This document shows positions 33,294 through 42,011 of a stretch of DNA of 64,000 bases, piece by piece (positions within the stretch are counted from its first letter, which is position 1; every line of letters begins with the position of its first letter). Origin of the DNA: Desertibacillus haloalkaliphilus (GTDB taxonomy: Bacteria; Bacillota; Bacilli; Bacillales; KJ1-10-99); contig NZ_JAHPIV010000007.1 of assembly GCF_019039105.1 (NCBI RefSeq), forward strand, positions 89,113 through 153,112, read 5' to 3'. Under the pieces are notes generated by a model that saw only the letters and a program-made list of their open reading frames with translations, searched no databases and was not told the DNA's origin. A program made the position numbers and the translations under genes.

Positions 33294-34994
33294 ATGAAGC
33301 AATTGAAGACAAAGTTACAAAAAATAGATGGTAAAGGATATAAAGCATATAAAGACATACAAGGAGTATACAAAGGGAATAACTTCTCACTCCATATCGA
33401 TCACGTCCAAAGTGACCCGTTTGCCGCACCTTCACGCATACGCGTCGTTATTCCGCTACAAGAGGTTACATATGATAATAGTTGGTTTGAAACATATGAA
33501 AGAAAAACTGCTGTTGAGGATTTTTTTGCACGTAAAGTCGCCCACCAGCTACGTACACTTCAAAACCATAAAAAAGGCTCAGGGAAAAGTGGACTGATCC
33601 ATATTGATACCCCAGGACAAGAAGTGATTGAACGGACAGCTGTAAACATTAGTCGAGAAGCGATTGACATCCGTCTCTCGGTCGGCCTACCTGCAGCGGG
33701 CCGAAAGATTTTAGCCAGACAAGCTGAACAACTTCTTTGCGACCAACTTCCAACGCAAGTGACAACCGCTGTCTTCACATATAACCAAGTCAAATTACAA
33801 CAGCAGTTATCATTAACCGATCAACAACAGGCCATTCGAGCGTACTTGAACGATCACCATTATGTTTGTTTCGTCGCAAACGGCTCGATTTTACCGCGTG
33901 AAAGCGGCGTTAGCAACCGACCACTCGACTCTAAGACTGTTGTACCGTTTCAATCACCAAAAGGCTATGAAATTGAGATCCCCGTTCCGCATGGAGACGC
34001 AATAAGGGGAATGGCCATTCCTGAAGGAGTTAGCTTAATTGTTGGTGGTGGCTATCATGGGAAATCAACGCTATTACAAGCGATTGAACGTGGAATTTAT
34101 AACCATATCCGTGGTGACGGTCGAGAGTTTGTGATTACGAACGAAACAGCCTACAAAGTTCGTTCCGAAGATGGCAGACGAATCGAGAAGGTAAACTTAT
34201 CTCCTTTTATTTCCAACTTGCCATTTAATAAAGATACGAAGCGCTTTTCAAGTGATGACGCAAGCGGAAGTACAAGTCAAGCCGCAAACATCATCGAATG
34301 CCTTGAAATGGGGAGTAAAGCGTTACTGATTGATGAGGACACAAGTGCAACCAATTTTATGATCAGAGATGCTCGCATGCAACAATTAGTGGCAACAGAC
34401 AAAGAACCGATCACTCCATTTATCGACCGCGTTCGTCAGCTCTATGATACTCGGTCTGTCTCTTCAATCCTCGTCATTGGTGGCTCTGGAGAATATTTCG
34501 ATGTTGCCGATCACATTATCATGATGGATGAATATCAGCCAGTCGATGTGACCGCAAGAGCAAAAGATATTTCGAAGTCATTTACAGAAAAACGAGAGTC
34601 TGAGCCACTTGGAGCATTCGGCGAACATTCAGAGCGAATCATTCAAAGACAAAGTTTACAAGCTTCAGCAGGAAAAAAAGAAAAGTTTGATAGCAAAGGT
34701 CTAACGAAAATCGTATATGGCAGAACTGATATTGATTTATCATTTGTTGAGCAACTCATTTCACCGAGTCAAACCCGAGCCATCGCCTTTATCATTCGCT
34801 ATTTATCAAAAGGGAAGAACAAGCACGAGAGCCTTCCTAAGATGCTCGATGATCTATACACCCAGCTAGAAAAAGACGGATTAGATATGATCAGTCCATT
34901 TGCTGGCAAACACCCCGGTGATTTAGTCCTGCCCCGTAAAGTTGAAGTTGCCGCTGCCATCAATCGGCTGCGAACCCTTCAAGTTCAAGACTAA
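33294..34994 (+). CDS. ABC-class ATPase, COG3044 type
   Basis: A 566-residue soluble protein of the family annotated as 'predicted ATPase of the ABC class'. The Walker A is 'GGGYHGKST', the Walker B 'KALLIDEDTSATNF', and 'DDASGSTSQAANI' takes the position of the ABC signature. The N-terminal ~220 residues are the family-specific domain with the 'SVGLPAAGRKI' motif, and the C-terminus ('VYGRTDIDLSFVEQLI') is the usual extension. No membrane segment is present. The role is not established; RNA or DNA binding has been suggested for such proteins. GGAGGG precedes the ATG. Confidence 0.85.
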   Translation: MKQLKTKLQKIDGKGYKAYKDIQGVYKGNNFSLHIDHVQSDPFAAPSRIRVVIPLQEVTYDNSWFETYERKTAVEDFFARKVAHQLRTLQNHKKGSGKSGLIHIDTPGQEVIERTAVNISREAIDIRLSVGLPAAGRKILARQAEQLLCDQLPTQVTTAVFTYNQVKLQQQLSLTDQQQAIRAYLNDHHYVCFVANGSILPRESGVSNRPLDSKTVVPFQSPKGYEIEIPVPHGDAIRGMAIPEGVSLIVGGGYHGKSTLLQAIERGIYNHIRGDGREFVITNETAYKVRSEDGRRIEKVNLSPFISNLPFNKDTKRFSSDDASGSTSQAANIIECLEMGSKALLIDEDTSATNFMIRDARMQQLVATDKEPITPFIDRVRQLYDTRSVSSILVIGGSGEYFDVADHIIMMDEYQPVDVTARAKDISKSFTEKRESEPLGAFGEHSERIIQRQSLQASAGKKEKFDSKGLTKIVYGRTDIDLSFVEQLISPSQTRAIAFIIRYLSKGKNKHESLPKMLDDLYTQLEKDGLDMISPFAGKHPGDLVLPRKVEVAAAINRLRTLQVQD

Positions 34995-35138
34995 CCCCAA
35001 CATTCATTTGTGAGTGTTCAAGTAAGGATCATTTTCCTTTTTTTGAACACCCACCTCTCTCAAAAAGAATAGTGCCTCTGTCTTCTTGGAATAATAACCA
35101 TAATCTCTCTCGTGAGCTTGCAAAAGGGGGCAGCGTTG

Positions 35139-36149
35139 ATGTTTGACCTCATCAAAATGATCGTCAAAGTGAGGTATTGGACACTAGCATTGATCATTAC
35201 AAGTTTCTTTCTTGTGAGCTCATTTGTGATTTATTTGATTGAGCCCGAAAATTTCCCCAACCCGTTTATCGGATTTTGGTGGGTAATGACCACCGTAACA
35301 ACAGTTGGTTATGGTGATTATGTCCCTGAAACGATTCCCGGGCAATTGTTTGGATTATTTCTCTATATTATCGGTATCGGTTTAGTCGGTGTCGGCTTAG
35401 GAAAAGTTGTTGAGGCATTTGGAATTTATCGACGATTAAAGGAGGAAGGGCGATTGAATTTTAACGGTCATGACCACTTTGTCCTTGTTGGCTGGTCACA
35501 ACGAGCCGAAAAAACCGCAAACGAAATCTTATTAGCAAGAGAAGACGCGATCATCGTCTTAATCGATACAATTGACAAAATTCCATTTGAGCATAGTCGC
35601 TTTCATTTTATCCAAGGAGATGCGACGGACAGGAGCGTGTTAGATAAGGCACACGTTAGTCAAGCAAGTGCCGTACTCGTCTTTGCTCCTGACCAAATTC
35701 TTGACCCCTCCTTTACGGATGGTAAAACATTGTTAATTGCCTCTACCATTGAAAGTTATGCAACAGAAAAAAGCAAAGACATTTACACGATCGTTGAGAT
35801 TAGCAAAGAACGACATATCCCAAACTTCAAGCATGCAAATGTCGAGGCATTTGTACTATCAAGCGAAGCATTTTCTGATTTAATGGCAAAATCAGCCTTA
35901 CAAAAAGGATCAACAAGCTTGTTTATGAAGCTGTTAAGTGCGGATCAGGGGGACAACATTTGGGAAATCAAAAAGAAACCATCATGGAAAACGTATAATG
36001 ATGCCTTTGAAGCATTAAAAGAAATGGGGGCGAATTTACTTGCCGATCATCAAGATTTCGGAATCACTCGCCGCCTAGATGAAGAAATCCCCTTTGATGC
36101 AAAGCTCTACGTTATTTGCGATCAACAAACGTACGAAAAGCTCCGTTAA
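35139..36149 (+). CDS. yugO: Two-helix potassium channel with RCK domain (YugO-like)
   Basis: A 336-residue K+ channel subunit. Two membrane helices flank a pore loop with the selectivity filter 'TTVTTVGYGDYVP'. A TrkA-N/RCK domain follows ('HFVLVGWSQRAEKTANEIL', 'IQGDATDRSVLDKA') and then a second regulatory half. It matches the Bacillus YugO channel, which releases K+ and carries electrical signals in biofilms. GGGGGC lies upstream of the ATG at 35139, which is chosen over an upstream ATG without a ribosome site. A weak hairpin (35014-35050) separates it from the ATPase gene. Confidence 0.87.
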   Translation: MFDLIKMIVKVRYWTLALIITSFFLVSSFVIYLIEPENFPNPFIGFWWVMTTVTTVGYGDYVPETIPGQLFGLFLYIIGIGLVGVGLGKVVEAFGIYRRLKEEGRLNFNGHDHFVLVGWSQRAEKTANEILLAREDAIIVLIDTIDKIPFEHSRFHFIQGDATDRSVLDKAHVSQASAVLVFAPDQILDPSFTDGKTLLIASTIESYATEKSKDIYTIVEISKERHIPNFKHANVEAFVLSSEAFSDLMAKSALQKGSTSLFMKLLSADQGDNIWEIKKKPSWKTYNDAFEALKEMGANLLADHQDFGITRRLDEEIPFDAKLYVICDQQTYEKLR

Positions 36150-36162
36150 ACCTTACTGCTAA

Positions 36163-36192
36163 GCGCGGTCCGCTTACGACCTTGGGCCGCGC
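36163..36192. terminator. Possible hairpin at the yugO/glxK junction
   Basis: GCGCGG (36163-36168) pairs with CCGCGC (36187-36192). It spans the stop codon of the minus-strand gene and has no T tail, so termination is uncertain. Confidence 0.35.
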
Positions 36193-37328
36193 AAACAATA
36201 CACACTTATCACTTGTTCAACTGTTTCTGCTACTAACTGATCGGCACGTTCCATTGCACAATCAAGGGTTTGCGGGCGATCAGTTATACTAAAAAACGCA
36301 TCTACACCATACTTAGCTACTTTTTTATACCCGTCATCTAAGCTTCCTGAGATACAAATAACCGGCACTTGTTTCTGTTTCGCACGTAATCCTACACCCA
36401 TCGGCACTTTTCCAAAACTCGTTTGCTCATCCGTTTTCCCTTCCCCTGTAAGCACAAGACTTGCACCGTTCACCTTCTCATCAAAACCCAGAACATCAAG
36501 GACAAGGTCAACACCTGGTTGTAATCCCGCATCCAAAAAAGCGATCAAGCCCGCACCTAGCCCTCCAGCTGCGCCTGCACCTGGTAAATCCTTCACGTCT
36601 TTTCCCACTGTTTCTTTTACCACTGCTGCATAATGTGAGAGCGCTTGATCGAGCTGTTCTACCATCAAGTCTGTCGCTCCTTTTTGCGGTCCAAAAATAA
36701 AAGATGCACCATTCGGTCCGCAAAGCGGATTTGTTACATCACTGGCTACCACCACTTCAACATCACGAAGGCGAGGATCAAGATCTTCAATCGAAATAGA
36801 ATGTAGCCGTTTTAACTGTGCCCCTCCCCGCTTTAATTCAACACCTGCTTCATCAAATAATTTTACACCAAGCGCAGTCGCCATCCCTGCTCCACCATCA
36901 TTCGTTGCACTTCCTCCAATGGCAAGGAGCAATCGCTTGCAGCCATAATCAAGAGCGCACTTTATTAATTGTCCTGTGCCATATGTACTTGCTTGCAAGG
37001 GATTGAGACGGTCCGATGAGACTAGGTTAAACCCTGAGGCTTCAGCCATTTCAATTACCGCCGTCTCTTTATCTCCTAGTATTCCCCATTTTGCTTCAAC
37101 AGGGTCACCTAAAGGTCCTTCAACGGACTCACGTTTTTGTTCCCCGTATGTATGATGAACCAGCGTATCCATCGTTCCTTCACCACCGTCAGCAACTGGA
37201 ACCATCTCCACCTCCGCTTCAGGTATGGCCCGTTTCACTCCTAGTTTCATTTGTTCAGCTACTTCTAGAGCCGTCAAACTCCCTTTAAATGAATCTGGTG
37301 CAACAACTACTTTTACCAAAACTCCCAC
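36174..37328 (-). CDS. glxK: Glycerate kinase
   Basis: A 384-residue type-2 glycerate kinase (GarK/GlxK family) that phosphorylates D-glycerate. Motifs are 'VVAPDSFKGSLTALEVA' at the N-terminus, 'PVADGGEGTMD', 'IGGSATNDGGAGMATALG', 'ASDVTNPLCGPNGAS' and 'LTGEGKTDEQTSFGK', all characteristic. A GTG start at 37328 is supported by AGAGG six bases upstream; a TTG three codons later is possible. No glyoxylate or tartronate genes are nearby, so the source of glycerate is not shown by context. Confidence 0.92.
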   Translation of the reverse strand: MGVLVKVVVAPDSFKGSLTALEVAEQMKLGVKRAIPEAEVEMVPVADGGEGTMDTLVHHTYGEQKRESVEGPLGDPVEAKWGILGDKETAVIEMAEASGFNLVSSDRLNPLQASTYGTGQLIKCALDYGCKRLLLAIGGSATNDGGAGMATALGVKLFDEAGVELKRGGAQLKRLHSISIEDLDPRLRDVEVVVASDVTNPLCGPNGASFIFGPQKGATDLMVEQLDQALSHYAAVVKETVGKDVKDLPGAGAAGGLGAGLIAFLDAGLQPGVDLVLDVLGFDEKVNGASLVLTGEGKTDEQTSFGKVPMGVGLRAKQKQVPVICISGSLDDGYKKVAKYGVDAFFSITDRPQTLDCAMERADQLVAETVEQVISVYCLRGPRS

Positions 37329-37376
37329 CCGCTTCCTCTGCAGTTTTCTTCATTATACTAGTTCACCCACAAACAG

Positions 37377-37412
37377 AAAAAGACCTAAAAGGGAAATAGG
37401 TCCTCTTAGGTC
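37377..37412 (-). terminator. Terminator of cshA
   Basis: On the minus strand GACCTAA (37412-37406) pairs with TTAGGTC (37388-37382), followed by TTTTTCTG. Confidence 0.7.
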
Positions 37413-37453
37413 AGCTTGATATATCAAAGGGTGTACAGCTTTACATTAGTAGG

Positions 37454-38893
37454 TTATTTTCTCCCTCTTCTGCCACGGTCACGCTGGCCACGACCTTGGT
37501 TGCGATCTCGATCGCCACGGCGCTTCCCGCGGTAGTCCCCTTTATTTTTCTGGTTTGGTTGTTTCTTTACTCGAAGCGGCGCTTCTCCCGTTAATTTGAT
37601 CGGTGTTGTATCCGGCTCTTTCGTAACCATCCGTAAAGCCGCAGAAACAAGTGCAATGGAATCATGGTCCTCTAAAAGCTCTTCTGCAGTAGCTTTATAA
37701 TTATGGTGCTCTCCTTTACCGATGACTTCAAGTAATTGTTCAACGGCTTGACGCTGCTTTCCTTCAATTGCATCTTCAAGCTTTGGCATCGGTTTGCGTT
37801 CCATTTTCTTCTTCGTCGTTTGTTCGATCGTTTTTAAATGAGTCATCTCGCGTGGGGTGACAAACGTAATCGCAAGCCCTTTCTTTCCTGCTCTACCTGT
37901 TCGTCCAATTCGGTGAACATAGCTTTCCGGATCTTGTGGGACATCAAAGTTATAAACGTGTGTCACACCGCTAACATCTAGCCCTCTCGCCGCTACATCG
38001 GTTGCGACTAGCACCTCAATATTCCCACCTTTAAACTTACGTAAGACATTTTCACGTTGTCGCTGATTAAGATCACCGTGAATCCCTTCTGCGTCATATC
38101 CTCGTTTCGTTAACGCTTCCGCTAATTCATCTACACGACGCTTGGTTCGACCGAAGACAATGGCAAGCTCAGGTGAATGAATATCGAGTAACAATGATAA
38201 CGTATCAAATTTCTTCTTCTCTGACACTTCAATATACTCTTGCTCAATATTTGGTACTGTCATTTCCTTTGCCTTTACTTTGATCAACTCAGGATCTTTC
38301 ATAAATTTTTGAGCTAAACGCTCGATTGGTTTTGGCATTGTCGCTGAGAACAGTAACGTTTGTCGTTCGTCAGGCACTTCACTTAAAATCGTTTCAATAT
38401 CCTCCACAAAGCCCATATTTAACATTTCATCCGCTTCATCAAGCACGACCGTTTTGATCGTATGCAATTTAATCGTCTTTCTCCGAATATGGTCAATAAT
38501 TCGGCCAGGGGTGCCGACAATAACATGTGGTTTACGTTTTAAGGCACGAATTTGTCTTCCAATATCTTGACCGCCATAAATCGGTAGCGTACGTACTTTT
38601 TTAAATTGACCAATTTTATTTAATTCTTCACCAACTTGCACCGCCAATTCACGCGTCGGGGCGATGACGATCCCTTGCACTTGATCAAGCTCCATATCAA
38701 TTTGCTCCAATAACGGGATCCCAAATGCTGTTGTTTTCCCGGTACCTGTCTGTGCTTGTCCAATAATATCTTTACCTTCCATTGCCAGTGGGATCGTCTG
38801 TGCCTGAATCGGTGTTGTTTGTTCAAATCCCATTTCACTTATTGCTCGATTAATCGTATGTTCTAAATTTAATTCATAAAACGTTGTTGCCAA
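37454..38893 (-). CDS. cshA: DEAD-box RNA helicase CshA
   Basis: A 479-residue DEAD-box helicase. It carries Q motif '[14 protein letters not shown]', motif I 'AQTGTGKT', 'PTRELA', 'GTPGR', 'DEADEML', 'SATMPKP', 'HGDLNQRQR' and '[10 protein letters not shown]', plus a basic Arg/Gly-rich tail ([18 protein letters not shown]) for RNA contact. CshA works with the RNA degradosome and in ribosome assembly at low temperature. The TTG at 38893 is chosen: it follows GGAGTGAT and gives an N-terminus that aligns residue for residue with the Bacillus protein as I recall it. A GTG three codons earlier overlaps the ribosome site. Confidence 0.93.
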   Translation of the reverse strand: MATTFYELNLEHTINRAISEMGFEQTTPIQAQTIPLAMEGKDIIGQAQTGTGKTTAFGIPLLEQIDMELDQVQGIVIAPTRELAVQVGEELNKIGQFKKVRTLPIYGGQDIGRQIRALKRKPHVIVGTPGRIIDHIRRKTIKLHTIKTVVLDEADEMLNMGFVEDIETILSEVPDERQTLLFSATMPKPIERLAQKFMKDPELIKVKAKEMTVPNIEQEYIEVSEKKKFDTLSLLLDIHSPELAIVFGRTKRRVDELAEALTKRGYDAEGIHGDLNQRQRENVLRKFKGGNIEVLVATDVAARGLDVSGVTHVYNFDVPQDPESYVHRIGRTGRAGKKGLAITFVTPREMTHLKTIEQTTKKKMERKPMPKLEDAIEGKQRQAVEQLLEVIGKGEHHNYKATAEELLEDHDSIALVSAALRMVTKEPDTTPIKLTGEAPLRVKKQPNQKNKGDYRGKRRGDRDRNQGRGQRDRGRRGRK

Positions 38894-38939
38894 TCTTATC
38901 ACTCCATCATCTATGTTTGTAGTACTTTTATTTTGTGCT

Positions 38940-38976
38940 TAAAAAAAGACATTATCCGTATCAAACAGATAATGCC
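38940..38976 (-). terminator. Terminator of the cold-shock gene
   Basis: GACATTATC (38948-38956) pairs with GATAATGCC (38968-38976), one G-T pair, followed on the minus strand by TTTTTTT. Confidence 0.8.
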
Positions 38977-39001
38977 TTTTCGCTTTCGTTGTTATATCAA
39001 A

Positions 39002-39199
39002 TTATAGACGAACAACGTTTGCAGCTTGAGGGCCACGGTTGCCTTCTACAATTTCAAATTCAACTTTTTGTCCTTCTTCAAGCGTTTTGAAACCTTCGCC
39101 TTCAATTGCAGAGAAGTGTACGAATACGTCATCTCCGTCTTCACGCTCGATAAATCCAAATCCTTTTTCGCTGTTAAACCATTTTACAATCCCGTTCAT
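39002..39199 (-). CDS. csp: CspA-family cold-shock protein
   Basis: A 65-residue single-domain OB-fold RNA chaperone. RNP1 is 'KGFGFIE' and RNP2 'DVFVHFSAI'. The rest ('[21 protein letters not shown]') matches CspB/CspC/CspD of Bacillus. It melts mRNA structure, notably in the cold. GGAGG precedes the ATG. The transcript leader is long (about 120 bases to the predicted promoter), as is common for csp genes whose leader acts as a thermosensor. It lies just upstream of cshA, whose product works on the same process. Confidence 0.95.
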   Translation of the reverse strand: MNGIVKWFNSEKGFGFIEREDGDDVFVHFSAIEGEGFKTLEEGQKVEFEIVEGNRGPQAANVVRL

Positions 39200-39321
39200 G
39201 TTTTGGGCCTCCTAAAAAATAAAAGAAATTTGAAAAAAAGCAGAATACCTTAAAAATCACTTCCGCCTAACTTGAGGCCGCAAAATCATTTTCGATGTTC
39301 ATTACTTTTTAACTCTCACTA

Positions 39322-39351
39322 ACTATACCATAGGCCACAAACAAAAAGCAA
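39322..39351 (-). promoter_or_regulatory. Predicted promoter of the cold-shock gene
   Basis: On the minus strand TTGCTT (39351-39346) and TATAGT (39327-39322) are 18 bases apart. The implied start gives a leader of roughly 115-120 bases before the ATG at 39199. Confidence 0.5.
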
Positions 39352-39502
39352 ATGGTTTTATAAAAAATATTTATCCACTTGTACAACTCAAGGAACCAAT
39401 TCCCTCGATTTTTTTAAAACCTTTTCTCTCATACTAATTGTGAACGAAGAAGCCGTTCATACCTTTAACTTCCGCTCTGATGTCAAACATGGAAGGAGAC
39501 AT

Positions 39503-40264
39503 ATGTATATGATAACAAATGAACAGCTTTCTACATTCCGTTCACTGTTAGGAGCGATGCAAGATTCGCTCACACACCGCCTAAAGGATCATGATCATTA
39601 CGATATTGAAAAAGCTCATATACAAGAAAGCGTTGGCGAATTATCAAATTATGATAATCACCCCGGAGACGCTGGTACCGAATTGTATGAACGTGAAAAA
39701 GATAGCGCTTTGCTTGAGCACGTTGAGGATGAATTAAAAGCAGTTACCTCAGCATTGCAGCGTATCGACAAAGGCACATATGGTCGATGTGTCACATGCG
39801 GAAAAGAAATTCCAGTTGAACGTCTCGAAGCGTTACCGACAGCATCACATTGTAAGGAACATTCTCCAGAAAGAGTTGTTTCACGCAATCGACCAGAAGA
39901 AGAGGATATTTTGCGCCCTGCTTTTGGTAAATTCATTAATGACGATGCTGATGCGACCTTCTATGATGCTGAAGATTCATGGCAAGACGTTTCATTTTAT
40001 GGAACATCTGAGACTCCATCAGACTTTACAGACCAAGGAAAGTTCAGCTATGAAACAATGTACATTGACTCAGATGAACCTATTGGGTATGTTGAAGATA
40101 TCGAAAGCTTCTTAACAGCTAATATTGATGGACATTTTTCAGGTGTATCCGCCAATATCGTTCACGAGCAATACGAAACGATGTTAGATGCCAATGATGA
40201 TATGGCAAATGATAACATGTTAGAAGGACTATACTCTCCCGAATATAAGCGATATGGAGATTAA
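39503..40264 (+). CDS. yteA: YteA-type sporulation protein with DksA/TraR zinc finger
   Basis: A 253-residue protein. It has an N-terminal coiled coil and a DksA/TraR-type zinc finger, with Cys96 and Cys99 ('RCVTCGKEIP') and Cys117/His120 ('SHCKEH') as ligands. The conserved 'NHPGDAGTELYEREKD' segment lies before it and an acidic C-terminal half after it. This matches YteA and relatives listed as sporulation-associated; the exact job is unknown. AAGGAGA precedes the ATG at 39503; another ATG two codons on is possible. A terminator follows. Confidence 0.87.
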   Translation: MYMITNEQLSTFRSLLGAMQDSLTHRLKDHDHYDIEKAHIQESVGELSNYDNHPGDAGTELYEREKDSALLEHVEDELKAVTSALQRIDKGTYGRCVTCGKEIPVERLEALPTASHCKEHSPERVVSRNRPEEEDILRPAFGKFINDDADATFYDAEDSWQDVSFYGTSETPSDFTDQGKFSYETMYIDSDEPIGYVEDIESFLTANIDGHFSGVSANIVHEQYETMLDANDDMANDNMLEGLYSPEYKRYGD

Positions 40265-40287
40265 CAATGGTTTCACTCGCCAGATGT

Positions 40288-40321
40288 CCGTTGTGAGGAA
40301 CCCAATCACAACGGGTTTTTA
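40288..40321 (+). terminator. Terminator of yteA
   Basis: CCGTTGTGA (40288-40296) and TCACAACGG (40306-40314) form a perfect 9-bp stem followed by GTTTTT. Confidence 0.85.
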
Positions 40322-40348
40322 AAAGATAGTGGGATTACGCTCATTTTC

Positions 40349-40392
40349 AAGGCTGGGACAAAAGGTAAAAAACAACCTTTTGTCCCAGCCTT
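40349..40392. repeat. GGCTGGGACAAAAGG hairpin
   Basis: A perfect 18-bp stem (40349-40366 with 40375-40392) with an eight-base loop, lying between two other terminators. Its arm sequence belongs to the same family as the stems at 9262 and 19974. Confidence 0.7.
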
Positions 40393-40445
40393 CGTTTATG
40401 AACCAAGCTTTTTTCGTTTCATCAGAACACCATCATCGTATGAAT

Positions 40446-40481
40446 AAAAAACCTAACGCCTGAGGTGGCGCTAGGTTTTTC
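40446..40481 (-). terminator. Terminator of the second Asn-rich gene
   Basis: AAACCTA-A-CGCC pairs with GGCG-C-TAGGTTT, with A and T runs on both sides, 55 bases beyond the stop at 40536. Confidence 0.75.
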
Positions 40482-40535
40482 TTGATGAATGCTCGACCAT
40501 TCACCTGTTTACAACTTAAAACAACGCAACAATCA

Positions 40536-40700
40536 TTAGTTGTTGTTATTATTATTGTTGTTATTGTTGTTGTTGCGATTGTTGTTTAAGTTTTGAGCGT
40601 CGTTCTCATTTGCAAATTCTGCATTTAAGTTATCGACGTTCAATTCTTGGTTGTTGTTATTATTGTTGTTGTTGTTGCGGTTTCGATTGTTCTTTGCCAT
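40536..40700 (-). CDS. Asn-rich 54-aa protein, paralogue of 13650-13817
   Basis: Read directly from the minus strand; the ATG at 40700 follows GGGAGGTGAT. Poly-Asn arms surround the core 'QELNVDNLNAEFANENDAQN', which matches the core of the gene at 13650-13817 (QELNVDNANVEFAN...). The leader and the first codons (ATGGC) also match. The repetitive AAC/AAT codons are prone to slippage, so arm length may vary between strains. The function is unknown; the gene is flanked by sporulation-type genes (YteA, YozQ). Confidence 0.6.
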   Translation of the reverse strand: MAKNNRNRNNNNNNNNNQELNVDNLNAEFANENDAQNLNNNRNNNNNNNNNNNN

Positions 40701-40802
40701 CCCTATCACCTCCCATGCCCTTATCTTGCCACCCTTTTCCTAGCTTATTCATCATTTTTTGACATTTTTTGACTCGCAACATCTTCAACAAGCAAACACA
40801 CT

Positions 40803-41030
40803 CTATCGCTCTTCATTAAAACCTTCTTTTGGTAAATCAATATTTTTTCCGCGATATTCATCAATTTGCCCATCAACTGTCCCCTCTACATAAGCATCAC
40901 TCACTTGCTCATGCGTAAACGAAAGGCCTTGTTCGACTTCTAAAGAGCTGTCATAGTCAGATGGATGATAAGAATTTTCTGCGACATCCGTGCTCTTTGC
41001 CTTTTTCGATTGCTTTCTAGGCTCATTCAT
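40803..41030 (-). CDS. yozQ: YozQ-like (DUF4025) small protein
   Basis: A 75-residue hydrophilic protein. The central 'LEVEQGLSFTHEQVSDAYVEGT' fits the 'THEQVSDxYxEGT' motif of the DUF4025/YozQ family of Bacillus, and the 'YHPSDYDSS' segment before it is also usual. The function is not known. GGAGGAGATATC precedes the ATG. It is transcribed away from the YndM-like gene across a 105-base gap. Confidence 0.7.
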   Translation of the reverse strand: MNEPRKQSKKAKSTDVAENSYHPSDYDSSLEVEQGLSFTHEQVSDAYVEGTVDGQIDEYRGKNIDLPKEGFNEER

Positions 41031-41135
41031 TTGATATCTCCTCCTTTTTTTGTGATCGTTTTTAGTTTGTTCTTAAAAAAAATTAATATGAATGCAAGCT
41101 TCCGTAAAAACTGTAATCACAGGGAGGTGAGTAAA

Positions 41136-41507
41136 CTGAAACATATTACAGCATTACTTATCAAAACTTTAATGGTTACACTTGTATTATTAGTTGTCAT
41201 GAGTGCCATTTATAATTACCCAGTAGGTTCAACTGTTGCGCTGTCGCTAATTGTTGTCGCATTAAGCTACATTATCGGAGACATAGGAATCTTACGTGTG
41301 TCGAATAACACCGTTGCCACGATTTCCGATTTGCTACTCACAACATTTGTTCTATGGATGGTCGGACCACTCATCATCGGACTTACGGTTTCCTTTTGGG
41401 TTTCCTTTATATCAGCCGTATTGATTAGTGCTGGGGAATACTTCTTCCACAAATATGTATCCTCGCTCATTCTCCGAAAACGTGAAGACCCTTACACCCA
41501 AACATAA
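41136..41507 (+). CDS. yndM: YndM-like DUF2512 membrane protein with possible CTG start
   Basis: A ~123-residue protein with four membrane helices, of the DUF2512 (YndM) family: 'KHITALLIKTLMVTLVLLVV', then 'LSYIIGDIGILRVSNNTVAT' and the C-terminal 'AGEYFFHKYV'. GGGAGGTGA lies six bases before a CTG at 41136, which gives the family's usual M-K-H start. A GTG at 41127 is part of the ribosome site itself and a distant ATG has none. So a rare CTG start is likely. The function is unknown. A terminator follows. Confidence 0.75.
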   Translation: MKHITALLIKTLMVTLVLLVVMSAIYNYPVGSTVALSLIVVALSYIIGDIGILRVSNNTVATISDLLLTTFVLWMVGPLIIGLTVSFWVSFISAVLISAGEYFFHKYVSSLILRKREDPYTQT

Positions 41508-41521
41508 ACGTATTTAAAATT

Positions 41522-41548
41522 AAAAAAAGCCCTTAATGGGCTTTTTTC
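41522..41548 (+). terminator. Terminator of the yndM-like gene
   Basis: AAAAAAGCCC (41523-41532) and GGGCTTTTTT (41538-41547) form the stem and tail. Confidence 0.85.
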
Positions 41549-41622
41549 CTTACTATTCTTCATTTCAATTGTTTCAAGTATACGACAGTGACTGACTAAT
41601 TTCCCAGGAAATAGACGACATC

Positions 41623-41862
41623 CTATGCCATATCCAACTCATTAGCCATTTCCTCTTTTAGTTTCTCATCAATTTTCATTTTCCATTTCTTCTCTTCGTA
41701 ATAACAAAAAAATTTACAACCCTGATAATCTTTATAACACCTAGCGTTTACGGTATTTTCTTCAACCAATTGATCTGTCAGGTCGCACATGTACGCCCCA
41801 TTTCGTAAGGAAAAAAAGCCAGGGTCTTCCCAGTCAATAAATGGACAACACTCAGTAGACAT
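41623..41862 (-). CDS. Cys-rich 79-aa protein, unknown
   Basis: No family is recognised. AAGGAGG nine bases before the ATG at 41862 sets the start. Six or more Cys are spread as 'ECCPFIDW', 'YMCDLTD', 'ARCYKDYQGCKFFCYY', which suggests zinc or another metal site. The rest is charged and helical (WKMKIDEKLKEEMANEL). It has no signal peptide, so it is cytoplasmic. It lies alone between YndM and the BCCT transporter. Confidence 0.6.
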   Translation of the reverse strand: MSTECCPFIDWEDPGFFSLRNGAYMCDLTDQLVEENTVNARCYKDYQGCKFFCYYEEKKWKMKIDEKLKEEMANELDMA

Positions 41863-41974
41863 TTTCCACCGCCTCCTTTTTCTACTTTTTCCGTCTAGTT
41901 TACAGTATGCAGCACAGACAAGCATCTAAACACATCTGACAAAACTAGACAAAATCAGCAAGAATCAAAGACAG

Positions 41975-42000
41975 GAAAAAGAGCAAGCGCTATGCTTGCC
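41975..42000 (-). terminator. Terminator of the BCCT gene
   Basis: GCAAGC (41983-41988) and GCTTGC (41994-41999) form a stem; the minus strand continues TCTTTTTCC. Confidence 0.75.
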
Positions 42001-42011
42001 CGAGTGTCATT

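Noticed and set aside
36461..37288. Several open frames opposite glycerate kinase
   Set aside because: The GC-rich codons of glxK leave the complementary frames open; none has a ribosome site.
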